64,000 nucleotides of DNA, taken from positions 14,461,456-14,525,455 of the forward strand of contig NC_051095.1 in NCBI RefSeq assembly GCF_901709675.1, in the 5' to 3' direction. Below, piece by piece: positions 12,904-23,869 of this stretch. The stretch is from Syngnathus acus (lineage: Eukaryota; Chordata; Actinopteri; Syngnathiformes; Syngnathidae). The translations under genes were made by a program, and so were the position numbers. The notes under the pieces were generated by a model that made no database searches, was not told the origin of the DNA, and saw only the letters and a list, made by a program, of their open reading frames with translations. Position 1 is the stretch's first letter. Each line of letters opens with the position of its first letter.

Positions 12904-13750
12904 CAGAGATGGGGACTCGAGTCACTGTGACTTGGACTCGAGTCGACTCAAGTCGCTGTTTTGATGACTTGTGACTTGACAAAAAATGAATAAACTTGAG
13001 ACTCGACTTGGACTTGGAAGTTAAAGACTCGGGACTTGACTTGACTTGAGACACGATGACTTGAATGACTTCAGTGTTATTTAGTTTATGTTTTCAGTTT
13101 GAATATAAAATTAATAATACATTTAAAAAAATAATATCGATAACACGGTAGGAGCGCAGGCTGAGAATGGCGTTGTCATGATTGGATCACTACCCTGTCA
13201 ATCAATCAGTCGTGCCCTCTCTACCTACCGAACGTGTTTATCGGCGAATCACGCCCCTTTATATCAGACATGCGCAAACATGTCAGCGGGAGCGGTACCG
13301 CGAGTCGACACCTTTGGCCATCGCAATTACTTTTATGACGGCAAAAGACGGACAGCACAGTGCGAGATATGCAACAAAAACATTTCGGACAGCCAGACGA
13401 CAACTTCAAACTTTGTCCGTCATCTGAAGAGCCATTCTGCCAAGTAAGTGCTTTTCATTTATCTAAATAGGTGTGTGTATATATAGCTTTAATGCAATGA
13501 ATATGATGATGAAACTGAATTAAGTAAATATGACTTAATATGGAGCAAGTTAATAAATAAAAACTACAGTTAACTTGACTTGGACTTGACTTGACCTATT
13601 TAAGGACTTGACTTGGACTTGACTTGACCTATTTAAGGACTTGACTTGACTTGCCCAAGAAAAAAATGACTTGGGACTTACTTGAGACTTGAAGGTTAAG
13701 ACTTGAGACTTACTTGAGACTTGCACATGTGTGACTTGGCCCCATCTCTG
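12904..13750 (+). mobile_element. hAT DNA transposon, internally deleted, retaining transposase exon 1
   Basis: The ends are inverted repeats beginning CAGAGATGGGG. The flanking 8-bp sequence GACAAGAC is duplicated exactly at 12896-12903 and 13751-13758, which is diagnostic of hAT transposition. Both subterminal regions are packed with repeats of ACTTG/GACTTG and ACTCGAGTC (12914-13070 and 13565-13735), typical of hAT transposase binding sites. At 847 bp it is far shorter than an autonomous hAT of about 3 kb. The interior keeps a first exon (next entry) but lacks the RNase-H-like catalytic core, so it could move only with a transposase supplied in trans. Confidence 0.9.
13280..13447 (+). pseudogene. 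BED-type zinc-finger exon of a hAT transposase
   Basis: The frame from ATG at 13280 encodes 55 residues and stops at the TAA inside a consensus splice donor (AAGTAAGTG; GT at 13444). Residues about 28-51 contain C-x2-C (CEIC) followed by FVRHLKSH, giving the C2H2/BED pattern that binds DNA at the N terminus of many hAT transposases and ZBED proteins. A TTTATATC motif lies about 25 bp upstream of the ATG. The open frame extends further upstream to 13178, but the ATG at 13280 begins the sequence that looks like protein. No downstream exon is present within the element, so this is an orphan exon. It could be domesticated only if spliced to a flanking exon, for which there is no evidence here. 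Confidence 0.8.
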
Positions 13751-14267
13751 GACAAGACTGCGGGTGGAGCGAGATAGTGTTTGACGCATTCCCACATGAT
13801 TGAAGACAGATTCAGCGGCTAATTTATGGGCTTACTTTGTAATTGCTCAGGCATGCTCGTGCATACAAAATCAAGCAAAGCCTAATAAAGAGTGTTCACT
13901 GTCACCCCGCCAGTAGTAGACAGTCAATTTTACACAGCCATAAATCAATCTATGGATCTTTACTTCGACGGCGTATATTGGAGACAGAGGGTGATTTTCA
14001 TCTCAATATATCAAGCTTCTCTAATGAGAGTAAAATACTATTTTTGGCATTTATGCATTTGGGTTTTAATGTTAATTGGCAGGGCCTTTCAGTTAAACTA
14101 CACGGCAAGCTGTTCATTATAATGATTAATTGGAGTAGTGAGATGAGACCATAAATATACACAAAAAGGATGTCTGTTTTATTTTGAATGCACTACAGAT
14201 GTAGCCTTCTTCTCCGCGGCAGTCAGTCCTGCAATCAGCCAGTTTCTTAACTTTTAGTTGTTCAATT

Positions 14268-14330
14268 GATCCATCCATTTTCTATACCACTTGTCCGAAT
14301 TATGGTCATGGGTGAGCCAGAGCCAACTTC
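14268..14330 (-). repeat. Fragment of the (GGAT)n-tailed SINE
   Basis: It begins with ATCCATCCATTTTCTATACC and continues with CACTTGTCC, the 3' end of the SINE read on the minus strand. Similarity fades by about 14330. Confidence 0.75.
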
Positions 14331-15153
14331 CAGAATCCTTAGAATGTGTTTGGGCTGTTCTCAGAAATCAGCCTTTTTAGATCTTGCCCATACTCAAAAT
14401 TTGATCTTGTTTTGCATTTTCGATTGGCATTGGTCATGGATGTAGTCCAAAAGTGTTCTGGCAGCCAATGTAGAAACTTGGTGAGAACACTGTTGATACT
14501 TTTTAGTTTAAGTACGGTACACATCAAATATTAAAAAGTCAAAATCATGAAGTAGAGTTGCAAGATTTTCATCCATCAGTGACAATATGAAATATACATG
14601 CTTAATGTTGCGTTCTGTGGTTTAATTACAAAAATAAACTTAATATAATCGACATTAAAGATGCAACACACATTAATTAGTTAGACTGCAGTCTTGTCTG
14701 TCTGCTCAGATTTCATTGTCACCGTGCAGTGAATCGAAGCCCCCATTGAGCCGTTGGCACGTCTAGCAGACCAGATGATATATTAGAAAACTTTCTATTG
14801 CCAGATTGAAATGTGTGCATGCATTCGTTCATGCGTCTCCCACTGGGGGCACTTTGGCACTGAGAAGCTATTCTTCTAACAACCTAATTTGGGTCATTTC
14901 GGTGGCCATCTAAACAAGCTCTAACAGGCCTGCTGAGATTGCGAGAGCGCGGTTCAGGGTTGCACATGGTATAAAACCTTGCCTCAATGTGAATATTAGA
15001 CGCCTCATCCACATGCAGTGCATAATCACGGTTGCTTTTGCAGATTTTATCACTTGCTGTATGCTTTTAATGACAACATTGGCCTCAAAGGTAAATATAT
15101 ATCTATTAAAGATCAACCGGGCACTAGGGTGAAGATTAGTGAGGTCAGTTTAC

Positions 15154-15230
15154 TGTGTGCGTGTGTGTGTGCATGTGTGTGTGCATGTACGGGTAAATGC
15201 GTGTGTGTGTGTGCATGTGTGTGTGTGTTT
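15154..15230. repeat. Interrupted (GT)n microsatellite
   Basis: GT repeats with periodic GCATGT interruptions. Both strands give short open frames of Cys-Val or His-Thr runs, which are artefacts. Confidence 0.95.
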
Positions 15231-15520
15231 TGCATGGCGGCCATTCTAACGTTCTCCCATGCTTTGGCTTCCACAAACATGAACTTGACACAACACAAAT
15301 CAACGTCAACTATCTGCCCCCAGGGCTGAAACACATCAAACAAAATTCTCTTTGTTGCAGCAGCCGCAAATAACACTTACGATGAAGGTAATGAAATACA
15401 TATACTCTGCCAGCGTATATGACTTTGACTAACACGCGAAAAACAAGACTTCAAATAAATGTGTAGCTCGAGCTGTATGGAGTGGGAGGGTTGTGGGTTC
15501 AAGACTCACTGCCTATAAAT

Positions 15521-16042
15521 CAGGGCTGTGGACTCGGGCGGATTTTTGCACCGAGTCCGAGTCCGGCCTCTTGACCACCGAGTCAGAGTCCGAGTCCGAG
15601 TCCGGCTGTCCATTTTTTCTGTTAATTCATGTGACTGCTTAGTCTTTATTCAAGGCTAATTTAGATCAAAATCTAAATAATTACAACAGTTTTGTGATGG
15701 CTTTGTCTTTATTAAACATATAAACGAATACAATAAACAGATACTTTCAAGTTTCAATTCAACGACTTGAGTTTGTTCTTAGGAACAAAATCGCCTCAGC
15801 CAAGTCAGCCTTCATCGCGCCGCGCTGATCAGACATGATAAACTTGAGCCCGGAAAACAGGCGCTCTACGCTGACTTGGCTGATTGGCATTGCTGTTAGT
15901 GTCCGACGCGCATTCTCAGCAGCATGATGAAAATAAAATTGAACGTATTTTTTTTATTGTCGGACTCGGTGGACTCGGTCAAAATCAGCACCGAGTCCGG
16001 CAAAAATGACCGAGTCCGACCGAGTCCGAGTCCACAGCCCTG
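15521..16042 (-). mobile_element. hAT DNA transposon, internally deleted, retaining the transposase C-terminus
   Basis: The terminal inverted repeats begin CAGGGCTGTGGACTCGG. CTATAAAT is duplicated exactly at 15513-15520 and 16043-16050, which fixes the 522-bp boundaries and the hAT superfamily. Subterminal regions consist of tandem CCGAGTCC/GAGTCCGAG motifs. The coding strand is minus, with only the last part of the transposase left (next entry). It is a non-autonomous derivative. Confidence 0.93.
15759..15950 (-). pseudogene. hAT transposase C-terminal dimerisation (hATC) tail
   Basis: On the minus strand an open frame of about 60 codons ends at TGA (15759-15761). It contains SVERLFSGLKFIMSD and KADLAEAILFLRTN, matching the hATC dimerisation motif found at the C-terminus of hAT transposases (S-x-E-R-x-F-S followed by a short helix). 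The N-terminal zinc finger and catalytic domain are missing, and the frame runs into the subterminal repeats. It has no start codon in a sensible place. The recognition rests on the motif alone but is quite specific. Confidence 0.82.
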
Positions 16043-16975
16043 CTATAAATCTCTATTGTCTGACGATGAAACAGCGAAGTGATCAATTGTTAAGCATTTC
16101 TAGTATAATCACAATAGTTCTAAGATATTGATAAACATTATAATAATAAGTAATAATGTACATACAAAAATGGCACATTTAAAGCACAAAACCTTTTACA
16201 ATGTGTATCAACCACTCTCAATACAGATCACTATTGTCTTTAAAGGTAAAGAAAATGAACAAATAGACGCAGAGCATTTGAACACCAAATCTATAGTTTG
16301 GAAAATACTACCGTAATTTTCGGACTAAAAGTCGCTCCGGAGTACAAGTCGCATCAGCCATAAAATGCCCAAAAAAGTGAAAAAAAAACCATATATAAGT
16401 CGCTCCGGAGTATAAGTCGCATTTTGGGGGGCAGTTTATTCGACAAAATCCAACACCAAGAACAGACATGAACGAGCAACAACAGGCTAAACGATAGGTA
16501 TGCTAATGTGACATAAACACAAACAAAGAGCTGAGAACGGGCCTGACGTAACATTCAGAGTTATTAAAAAAACTATTACATAAATAACACGTTTATAAAA
16601 CCATCTGTGTCACTCCAATTCATTAAATCCATCGATCGTCCTTTGTCAACAATGGGTGTGCGCCGCTGACGGCGCTTGCACTTCAAAATATTCCACAGGC
16701 CTATATAACGATATATAAATTAGATATCAAATACTAACTATGATATAAGCAATAATATTATCAAACCATCTGTGTACTCTAAATCATTAAATCCATCGAT
16801 CAAATTCCTCGTCCTTTGTCAACAACGCCGCGCGTGCGCCCTGACGTCAGCCTCGTCGTTATTCCACAGATCTAGTATATAACTAGATTGTAGCGTTAAC
16901 AAAGTACAAGGAAAGACGTGGGTTTGGTAAACGGCTCTTTATTTAACAAAACAAACTTCCAGGCGTGTGGCGGCG

Positions 16976-17276
16976 TGGACTTCCAGCCACGGAGGTGGAA
17001 GAGAGATCCATAGAATAGGACCGGGCGTGCGTAAAAGCCATGACCGAGCCCCATCCACCGTCCCCGGACAGCCACCCGGCCGAGTGCCGGCCTTCGACTT
17101 CCATCCACGGAGGTAAAAGAGAGCTCCGTAGAGTAGGACCGGGCATGCGTAAAAGCCATGTCCGAGCCCCATCCACCGTCCCCGGACAGCCACCCGGCCG
17201 AGCGCCGGCCCCCGACTTCTATCCACGGAGGTGAAAGAGAGCTCCGTAGAGTAGGACCGGGCGTGCGTAAAAGCCA
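16976..17276. repeat. 118-bp tandem repeat, about 2.5 units
   Basis: The marker GTAAAAGCCA occurs at 17031-17040, 17149-17158 and 17267-17276, exactly 118 bp apart. The units at 17041-17158 and 17159-17276 are nearly identical, and a partial unit precedes them. It is GC- and CpG-rich compared with its surroundings. The repeated minus-strand open frames it creates are products of the tandem repetition. Confidence 0.93.
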
Positions 17277-17490
17277 TAATAGTTTTTCAAACCTTCTGTG
17301 TCACTCCAAATCCTTAAATCCTTCAAACATCTCCGTCCTCCGTGTCACTTAGAAACAAAGCCGCTAATGATGCCGGTAGTACGTGGGGCCCTTCGTCATC
17401 TTCGTCATCCCGTGATCAATCTTTGTCCTTTTTGTAAACAACCGCCGCGCCACGCCACGTCGCGCTGCTGACGTCACTTGAAATTCAAAT

Positions 17491-17538
17491 TACAGTAATC
17501 CCTTGCTACATCGCGGTTCGTTTATCGCGGTTTCACTT
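17491..17538. repeat. Fragment resembling another fish MITE end (TACAGTAATCCC...)
   Basis: TACAGTAATCCCTTGCTACA followed by TCGCGGTTCGTTTATCGCGG resembles the terminal sequence of a MITE common in vertebrate genomes, followed by a poly-T run. The opposite end is not seen, so this is a fragment nested in the larger element. Family recognition is from memory. Confidence 0.45.
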
Positions 17539-17652
17539 TTTTTTTTTTTTTAAATGTTTGAAAAAAAAACACATATAAATCGCTCCTCATAAATCGCCCC
17601 CCCCACCCAAACTATGAAAAAAAACGCGACTTATAGTCCGAAAATTATGGTA

Positions 17653-18741
17653 TATAAGAAAAGCTGTTTTTGTGGAACAAATCTTTCCCTGAGTTGGCCA
17701 CTTCTGTGGATTACAATGATGGACGTGATGCTGCCAATCCAGGAAACGCAGAATACATCGACTGACAATAACAGAGGTTAGAAAAGACAAGAAAACAAAC
17801 CGTTCTTCTTTGACTACCTACTGTCAAGTGGAGACGATAATTGCCACCTGTTGGCATTCTGGAGTTGCAGTGGTTGCACAAAGATAGAATCAGCTTTCTG
17901 GGATTCAAAATCAAAAGGCGTAACAACAATGAACTTTTCAACTTCTTCCTTCCTTCTCACACACTGTATGCAATTGCAATACCGACTGATACACTCATTT
18001 GTGAACTTGGTCAAAATGCAAAAGATATAATGAGCGAAGCAGGGCGTATCCTCTTTGGAGAGCAGCAAGTAGCACTAGCTAATTGACGGCTGAATGGAAA
18101 GAAACATGATAATCGCCTGCTGACACAGCAAAGAAAGGGAGGGTATAAATGCTGTTTCGCAGGATCTGAGAAGTATTATGAAAAGGTAGGCATTTTGCAC
18201 TGCGGCTTCGGGACTGTCATGGGCCTGGTGCAATGCAAGTTTACTCTGGTTTCGTATGGGACAAAATCATATTTGTGCAGGTGCAACAAAATGACAGTCA
18301 CCATATGTATTTGTGTTTGCTGAGGATAACCATACAATGACAGAAATAACATATTGTGCTACTCTGCATTGGAGATTGCTTTTTGCTAAATCATAAATCA
18401 ATAAAGAATTAAAAGTCCAGCTTGTACCAAGGATTTAATCGTTTCTATTATAATCAGTCATTTTGTTATGGCCCAATAATAATAATAATAACATAATAAT
18501 AATAATAATAATAATAAACACAGTGGTTCATTGTAGTAGACGATCAAACAAAAATCTGACAATTAAACAACTCAATTTGAAGAATGGGTCTAGTCAGAAT
18601 AAGCCAATATTTTATTCTAAGCCATTCTCGGGTGTTTGGGTTTATTATCCTGTTGAAGAACACATGACCTACAAGTCTCAATCCATGATGCCTTGATAGT
18701 CTTTAGGTTTCATTTTACCCTGCAAAGATTCAAGACACACT
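17653..18741. other. Noncoding DNA, no gene recognised
   Basis: No plausible gene. It contains an AAT microsatellite at 18475-18517. Confidence 0.5.
18475..18517. repeat. (AAT)n microsatellite
   Basis: AAT trinucleotide run with one ACAT interruption near 18490. Confidence 0.95.
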
Positions 18742-18749
18742 GTCTAGAA

Positions 18750-19875
18750 CAGTGTTTCCCAACCTTTTTTCATTCACGGCACACCTTTTCATTGGAAAAA
18801 ATCTCGCGGCACACCGCCAACAAAAATCTGTTATGCTTCTATATTAAAATCAGTTATGTATATTACAACGAAAGACGTAAAGTCCTATTCCTATATATAT
18901 ATGTATGGAGAGTCGAATAATTTATTAGAAATAAATACTAAATATTCTTTAAATTGTATTCCTTTTTTTAAATAAAAGTGACAGTTTTTTAAAAAGGTTT
19001 TAGACGGTGTAAGAAATAAACTATTTAAAGTGATTGTGATTAAAATAAAAGAATAAACGTGATTTTGTTTACTGTTTTAGACTAGGTCTATAAATATTGC
19101 AACAATAAGAACAAAGTCACTTTTAAAGACGCTCTGCTGTTCTGACAGCAGCTGAGTGGCTATCACAGTCGAGGTGTCTCGACTTGACTGTTTATTTTAT
19201 GTATGTGAAAAATAACCAATCCAGGTTCTCCGGTTGAACTGCATGCTCTGATTTCCATTGGACCACAAACACACCACAACCGTCATAGTGTCTGTCACTG
19301 TTAGCAAAAGCACACAGCAACACACACATAAACTGAATATGGTGCCGATGCAATACAATCAGACCGACACAATATGAAATCTCAAGATTCTCTGATTCTC
19401 CACGCATGCACGATTAACAAGTGGCTGGCCAGGCCTTGCGCGAACTGACCAGTGGTTTGGCGATCCTGTTTACAATGCACTCCGTAATTAATATTTGACA
19501 ATCCCACGGCACAGCTGAACGTGTCTCACGGCACACCAGTGTGTGCTGAGTACAGTGTCAGCATTTTTTCTCTTCAAAATCTTCTCCATCACTGTCACTA
19601 TCGACTCGTCTCGCTATCCACAATGACAACGTCGCGGTCAATGCTACCTGCATGGGCATCCCATATACCTGCCGCTGCCATGCGTCACCAATTTTCTCGT
19701 CTGCAAGCACAAGGCAAATCGCTACCTGCTGCTGCCACCTTCTGATATGGAAGATATGATTACTCTGCCGGGTGCTACACCGCACAGGCGCACAAATTGG
19801 AGAATTTCCCACGGCACCCCTGACAATATTTTGCAGCACACCAGTGTGCCGCGGCACCCCGGTTGAAAAACACTG
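18750..19875. mobile_element. hAT DNA transposon, non-autonomous (CAGTGTTTCCCAACC ends)
   Basis: The left end CAGTGTTTCCCAACC and the inverted right end (CAGTGTTTTTCAACC on the minus strand) are the classic hAT/Charlie-type termini. GTCTAGAA is duplicated exactly at 18742-18749 and 19876-19883. The motif CACGGCACACC repeats in the left subterminal region (about 18775, 18807), in the right one (about 19811-19858) and also internally (about 19504-19535). At 1126 bp it shows no recognisable transposase; the short open frames inside do not resemble hAT proteins. Orientation is undetermined. Confidence 0.92.
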
Positions 19876-19883
19876 GTCTAGAA

Positions 19884-21250
19884 TACAGCTAAGCAGCCAG
19901 AGAATGTAACCAGGCCTCCTTTATGTTAGAGTAAATGAATAAATCACAAATCAATCAAGAAATTAGCCACAAAGCTCCTGTTTCGTCTCATCTCTCTAAA
20001 GGGCATTCTCGCTGAAAAAAGAAAGCAACTATACAAAATATTAAGACCATTAAAAGGTATTATTTGGTAATATACTGAATTTATGAGGTATTGCATTTTC
20101 CAGAGAGGCCTGACCTCACCATAATGTAAATTGTGAAATAGCGCGGGCACTTCACACAATATTGTGAAGCCATTTTAAAAAAAACACATTGAATTGGAAT
20201 TAAAGTGTTCTGCATACGAATGGATCTACTCCAACATGCAAGCAAACAAAAAGGAAAAAGCATGTTTTGATTTGGAGTTGTGTTAAAGGTCATTAATGTA
20301 AATATCCAAGTTTGCATTTTCGGGGGCCTACTAATACAGGACAAAAACGCTATTTTTCAGGTTGCTGGTGAAAAGAAATTCCATATTCAGTACTTTGTTC
20401 TGTGCCAGTTTGACGACTTTATAGCCTTGGCACTCGTGTCCTTAAGCTGAAAAGACAAACTGGCTCTTTGCATACTTGCACAGAATCAATGTGACAACTT
20501 GTTTAGATCGTGAAATAATCAGAAAACCTTGACAGAGCAGAGTTAACTTGTAGGCGGCTTGTGGAGAGATAATGGAACCACTAATTGATTCATTCATTCA
20601 AGATGTTGACCTTTACAGAGACTGGCAAATTAGCATGTGCTGATAAAAACCTTTCTCAAGATGACCTTGTGGGAAAAAAAATATTTTGTGTGAAATATTA
20701 TCATGTCATATGACTCACTGTTTCTTGAATAGCCTGCAAAACATCAAGAGGAATGATCAGTATTCTTTTTTTTTCTAAATCTATGCTTATTTCTCCGATT
20801 CCAGTTTGTGTTAGCGAGCAAAGGCTGATTGCCCACCCAGGTGTCATAAAAAAACTGAATGGGCCACCGGCTTTGTGCAGTGGCATGCTCGCTTTTTCAT
20901 CGCACTCCCCTATGGTCAATGACTCTGTCCATCATTGTTCCACGCCATTGTGCAGTCTTTGATGGGGACAGCTGCCACCTGCCCTCAGCACAACATTATC
21001 CAGCTAGGGAACAGCATTTTTATACTCTTACAACAACCAAACGACCGTCATTCGACAAGCCATTTCTGACCTGACGCTCAGCAACTTTAGGCTTATGTCC
21101 TCCAATCATAGGAGACACTGTCAGATTAGGCATTAGTGGTGGCAATCATAAAGTAGTCACAATACAATATTGGCAACAGTACCAATAATATCTCAGTGAT
21201 AATAATATGTGGCCTTAAAAGGAGTATATTTCATCTGGAAATATTCTATG
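19884..21250. other. Noncoding DNA, no gene recognised
   Basis: No repeat or coding family recognised. Open frames are short and lack domain signatures. Confidence 0.5.
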
Positions 21251-21504
21251 TACCGTATTTTCCGCACTATAAGGCGCACCTAAAAACTTCAAATTTTCTC
21301 AAAAGCCGACAGTGCGACTTATAATCCGGTGCGCCTTATATATGGACCAATATTGAGCCACTACGGCCATTCAAAATGGGCCATTCATTGAAGGTGCGCC
21401 TTATAATCCGGTGCGCCTTATGTATGGACAAAGTTTTAAAATGGGCCATTCATTGACGGTGCACCTTATAATCCGGTGCGCCTTATAGTGCGGAAAATAC
21501 GGTA
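21251..21504. mobile_element. MITE with perfect 30-bp inverted repeats (TACCGTATTTTCCGC ends)
   Basis: The first 30 bases (21251-21280) are the exact reverse complement of the last 30 (21475-21504). The interior has a tandem duplication containing TGGGCCATTCATTGA and TATAATCCGGTGCGCC (about 21380-21416 and 21441-21482). Ends are TA, consistent with insertion at TA. It has no coding potential. The first seven bases match those of the TACCGTAATTTT family at 16309 and 52858. Confidence 0.93.
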
Positions 21505-23577
21505 TGTGAAATAATCATAGTAGGGGAATGAATACAGTTGAATTAAACTTGAATTGTATACTTATAAAGACACACATACACATCATTGTCCAACATTAAC
21601 ACACACTTATTTCAGCACCCAAGCAGACAACAGTATAAAGCAGTAAAAGTTGCTCCATGCTTTGAATGGGAAATCATAATGTCACTTGGAGAACACGTCG
21701 AATAATTTTAACAAAAGGGATCGGATAGTGGGTTGATTTGAGTTAACTTGTTCTTGTTTAACATTTTACCTTTCATCCAGATGGCTTCTTGGGTTCCAAA
21801 TGTTTAGGTTGGGCGTCTTCTATGTATACCTTGGTGGGTGTGTCGCCTTGGGGTGCTAAACAATAGAGTGGTGTTGTTTAAGGTATTCCTGATTGCTCCC
21901 CGGTAACAATACCCTGAGATCCCTCCCTCCAAAGATTGCCTCATTCTGTGGGAAGTGCAGCCTTAATGAGCTGTTTTGCCACAGAGTGAGTGAATGACCA
22001 ATTGGTATGCAGGACTGTGGACCCCATAAAACCACAACACCCTATTGTCAACCACCCTTAGGCAATGCTCCCATCAAGGCATCAATAGGGAAACTTCCTA
22101 TTTAAAATTTTAGAATCCAATCCAAAATCAAAATCCAACCCAGAAGTGTTGTTTAAGTGAATGTTTAGTTGATGAATGTGCATTAAATTTAACTGCTGAG
22201 CAATCATTCAATCAAGCCCATCAAGCCTTACTTGTCAATTTGCTGTTGGCCCCTGATTTTGCACAAGGAGGGTTTGCAAACTTGAACAAATGACCTAAGA
22301 GACAAACCCTGCCAGGTTAGTTTAGCAGTAGCCAGCTGGTACAACAGAACATGGATGGATTTAAAACTTCATATAAGCACTTTATTTATTTTAAAAAAAA
22401 AAATCAGAATTTGGAAGTATGATGTCTTCCGGTAAAAGTACAGAGAGAGAAATATGGGATCAAATGAAAATGACTAGCAAACCAAATAAAAACATATCTA
22501 TTGAAAGTCTTTAGGGTCAATCAGATGCAGTACATAATAATTATGTCATAAAAGATGTACATATTATAAGGTTAAACATTGTTAAATTAAAACAAGACTA
22601 TCAATATTAAAGTGTGTTTAACTGGAGTTCTCAAAATCAGTGGAAAACATTCTTCACCTACTCAGTGGCAGTCGGCACCACTATTGAATGAATGCCGAAT
22701 TGGCCTCCCTGTGTGAAAGAACAGAGCTTCTGCATATGAACTGCTGAGTCAAATCAGACATTTGCACAAAAGGCCAAGACATTTGTATTCGTGGCAAATT
22801 GACATTACATTTGACTCATGCACAAAAACACTCGTACACATCATCAACTCAGCCCCTAAATGTTAAAAAATACTTATTTTAGAAAGTATGTAATAATTGG
22901 ATTATAATGGTAACCCCAGGAATTATTTTTTGTTTATTATTATTATTATTGTTACTATTTATGCAATTTTGTCCATGTGTGTATTATCATTGAATTATCT
23001 GTAGAAAGTGAGGTAGGAAGGAGAACTACTGTATCTCCAGGGAAAATGCTGTTTTACATCAATGCATCAGTAACTCCAAATTGCAAGTGAATTGGTCATA
23101 TACCCCTTGGTCATATCCGTAGAGGGTGAGTAAGTCCAAATCGCACGAGTCACGCTGGCCCGGGGAGGAATTCACCGTCAGAAGTCACATATCTCATATA
23201 CCCACCCCCAGTTTTGCCCTTCGTGGCTTTAACTTTATGGTCATATCACTGTATTGTTGTCATCAGACTGTTTTGTTTGCTATCCTGTCCACTATGTCCT
23301 TTGACCTCATTACTATTCCGTGTCACATTTCGTGCCACATTTCGCCTGGAAGACATAGTGGTAAGAGAAGAAACAGCAAAACGGTGTACTCATAAAACAG
23401 GAAGTTCATGGTGAGTTTTTGGGCAAACCAAGCACTGCAGAGAAAACTGTTTTTCTGTTTAATTTCACAAGAGGCTATAGAGAATGACATTCAATATAAA
23501 TTAAAGACAATGTCAATCAGCATGAATTGAATATACACATTTAACTTCAACAGCAGCAACATGCAAAATAACAAAAT
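21505..23577. other. Noncoding DNA, no gene recognised
   Basis: No gene recognised. It contains only small features, including a poly-A run near 22393 and a short ATT repeat at 22936-22950. Confidence 0.5.
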
Positions 23578-23584
23578 ACACTAC

Positions 23585-23862
23585 GATCCATCCATCCATT
23601 CATCTGGTGTGCTGGAGCCTATCCCAGCTGACTTTCAGGCAGTAAGCAGGGTACACCCTAAACTGGTTGCCAGCCAATCGCAGAGCATACTTAACCATTC
23701 ACACCCACACCTACAATTTGGAGTGCTCAATCTCAGCCTACCATGCATGTTTTTGGGATATGGGAGGAAAACCCATGCAAGCACAGGGAGAACATGCAAA
23801 CTCCACACAGAAAGGCTGGAGCCGGAATCGAACCCGCTGACTGTGAGGCAGGTGTGCTAACC
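23585..23862 (-). mobile_element. (GGAT)n-tailed SINE, internally deleted
   Basis: Minus-strand copy of the tRNA-derived SINE. The direct repeat ACACTAC lies at 23578-23584 and 23863-23869, giving insertion boundaries. The B box is a perfect GGTTCGATTCC (minus strand, 23824-23834). The head ends in the A-box region, so the 5' end is slightly truncated. Between the tail (ATCCATCCATTC) and GTGTGCTGGAGCC the block present in the 10.4-kb copy (CTTGTCC...GTCGCGGG) is missing. Confidence 0.82.
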
Positions 23863-23869
23863 ACACTAC

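Larger units (their letters stand above)
13759..15512. other. Noncoding DNA with small repeat fragments
   Basis: No coding gene recognised. It holds a SINE 3'-end fragment (14268-14330), a GT/GCATGT microsatellite (15154-15230) and, at 15490-15505, a short segment (GGTTGTGGGTTCAAGAC) that looks like a pol III B-box remnant of a SINE. Confidence 0.5.
16309..17652. mobile_element. Long TACCGTAATTTTCGG-ended non-autonomous DNA transposon
   Basis: The left end at 16309 and the inverted right end at 17626-17652 match over about 27 bp with two differences. Both ends are TA, so a TA target duplication cannot be separated from the inverted repeat. Each arm carries further copies of the motif AGTCGC/GCGACTTATA. 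The same ends and subterminal sequence form the whole of the 174-bp element at 52858-53031, so this is a longer member of that family. The interior has no transposase. It contains imperfect repeats of CATCTGTGTCACTCC...ATCGATC...CCTTTGTCAACAA (16601, 16765, partly 17291 and 17411) and a 118-bp tandem repeat. The superfamily is not assigned. Confidence 0.82.

Noticed and set aside
16896-17277. Repetitive minus-strand frames of up to 112 codons
   Set aside because: They arise from the 118-bp tandem repeat and have no homology or coding signal.
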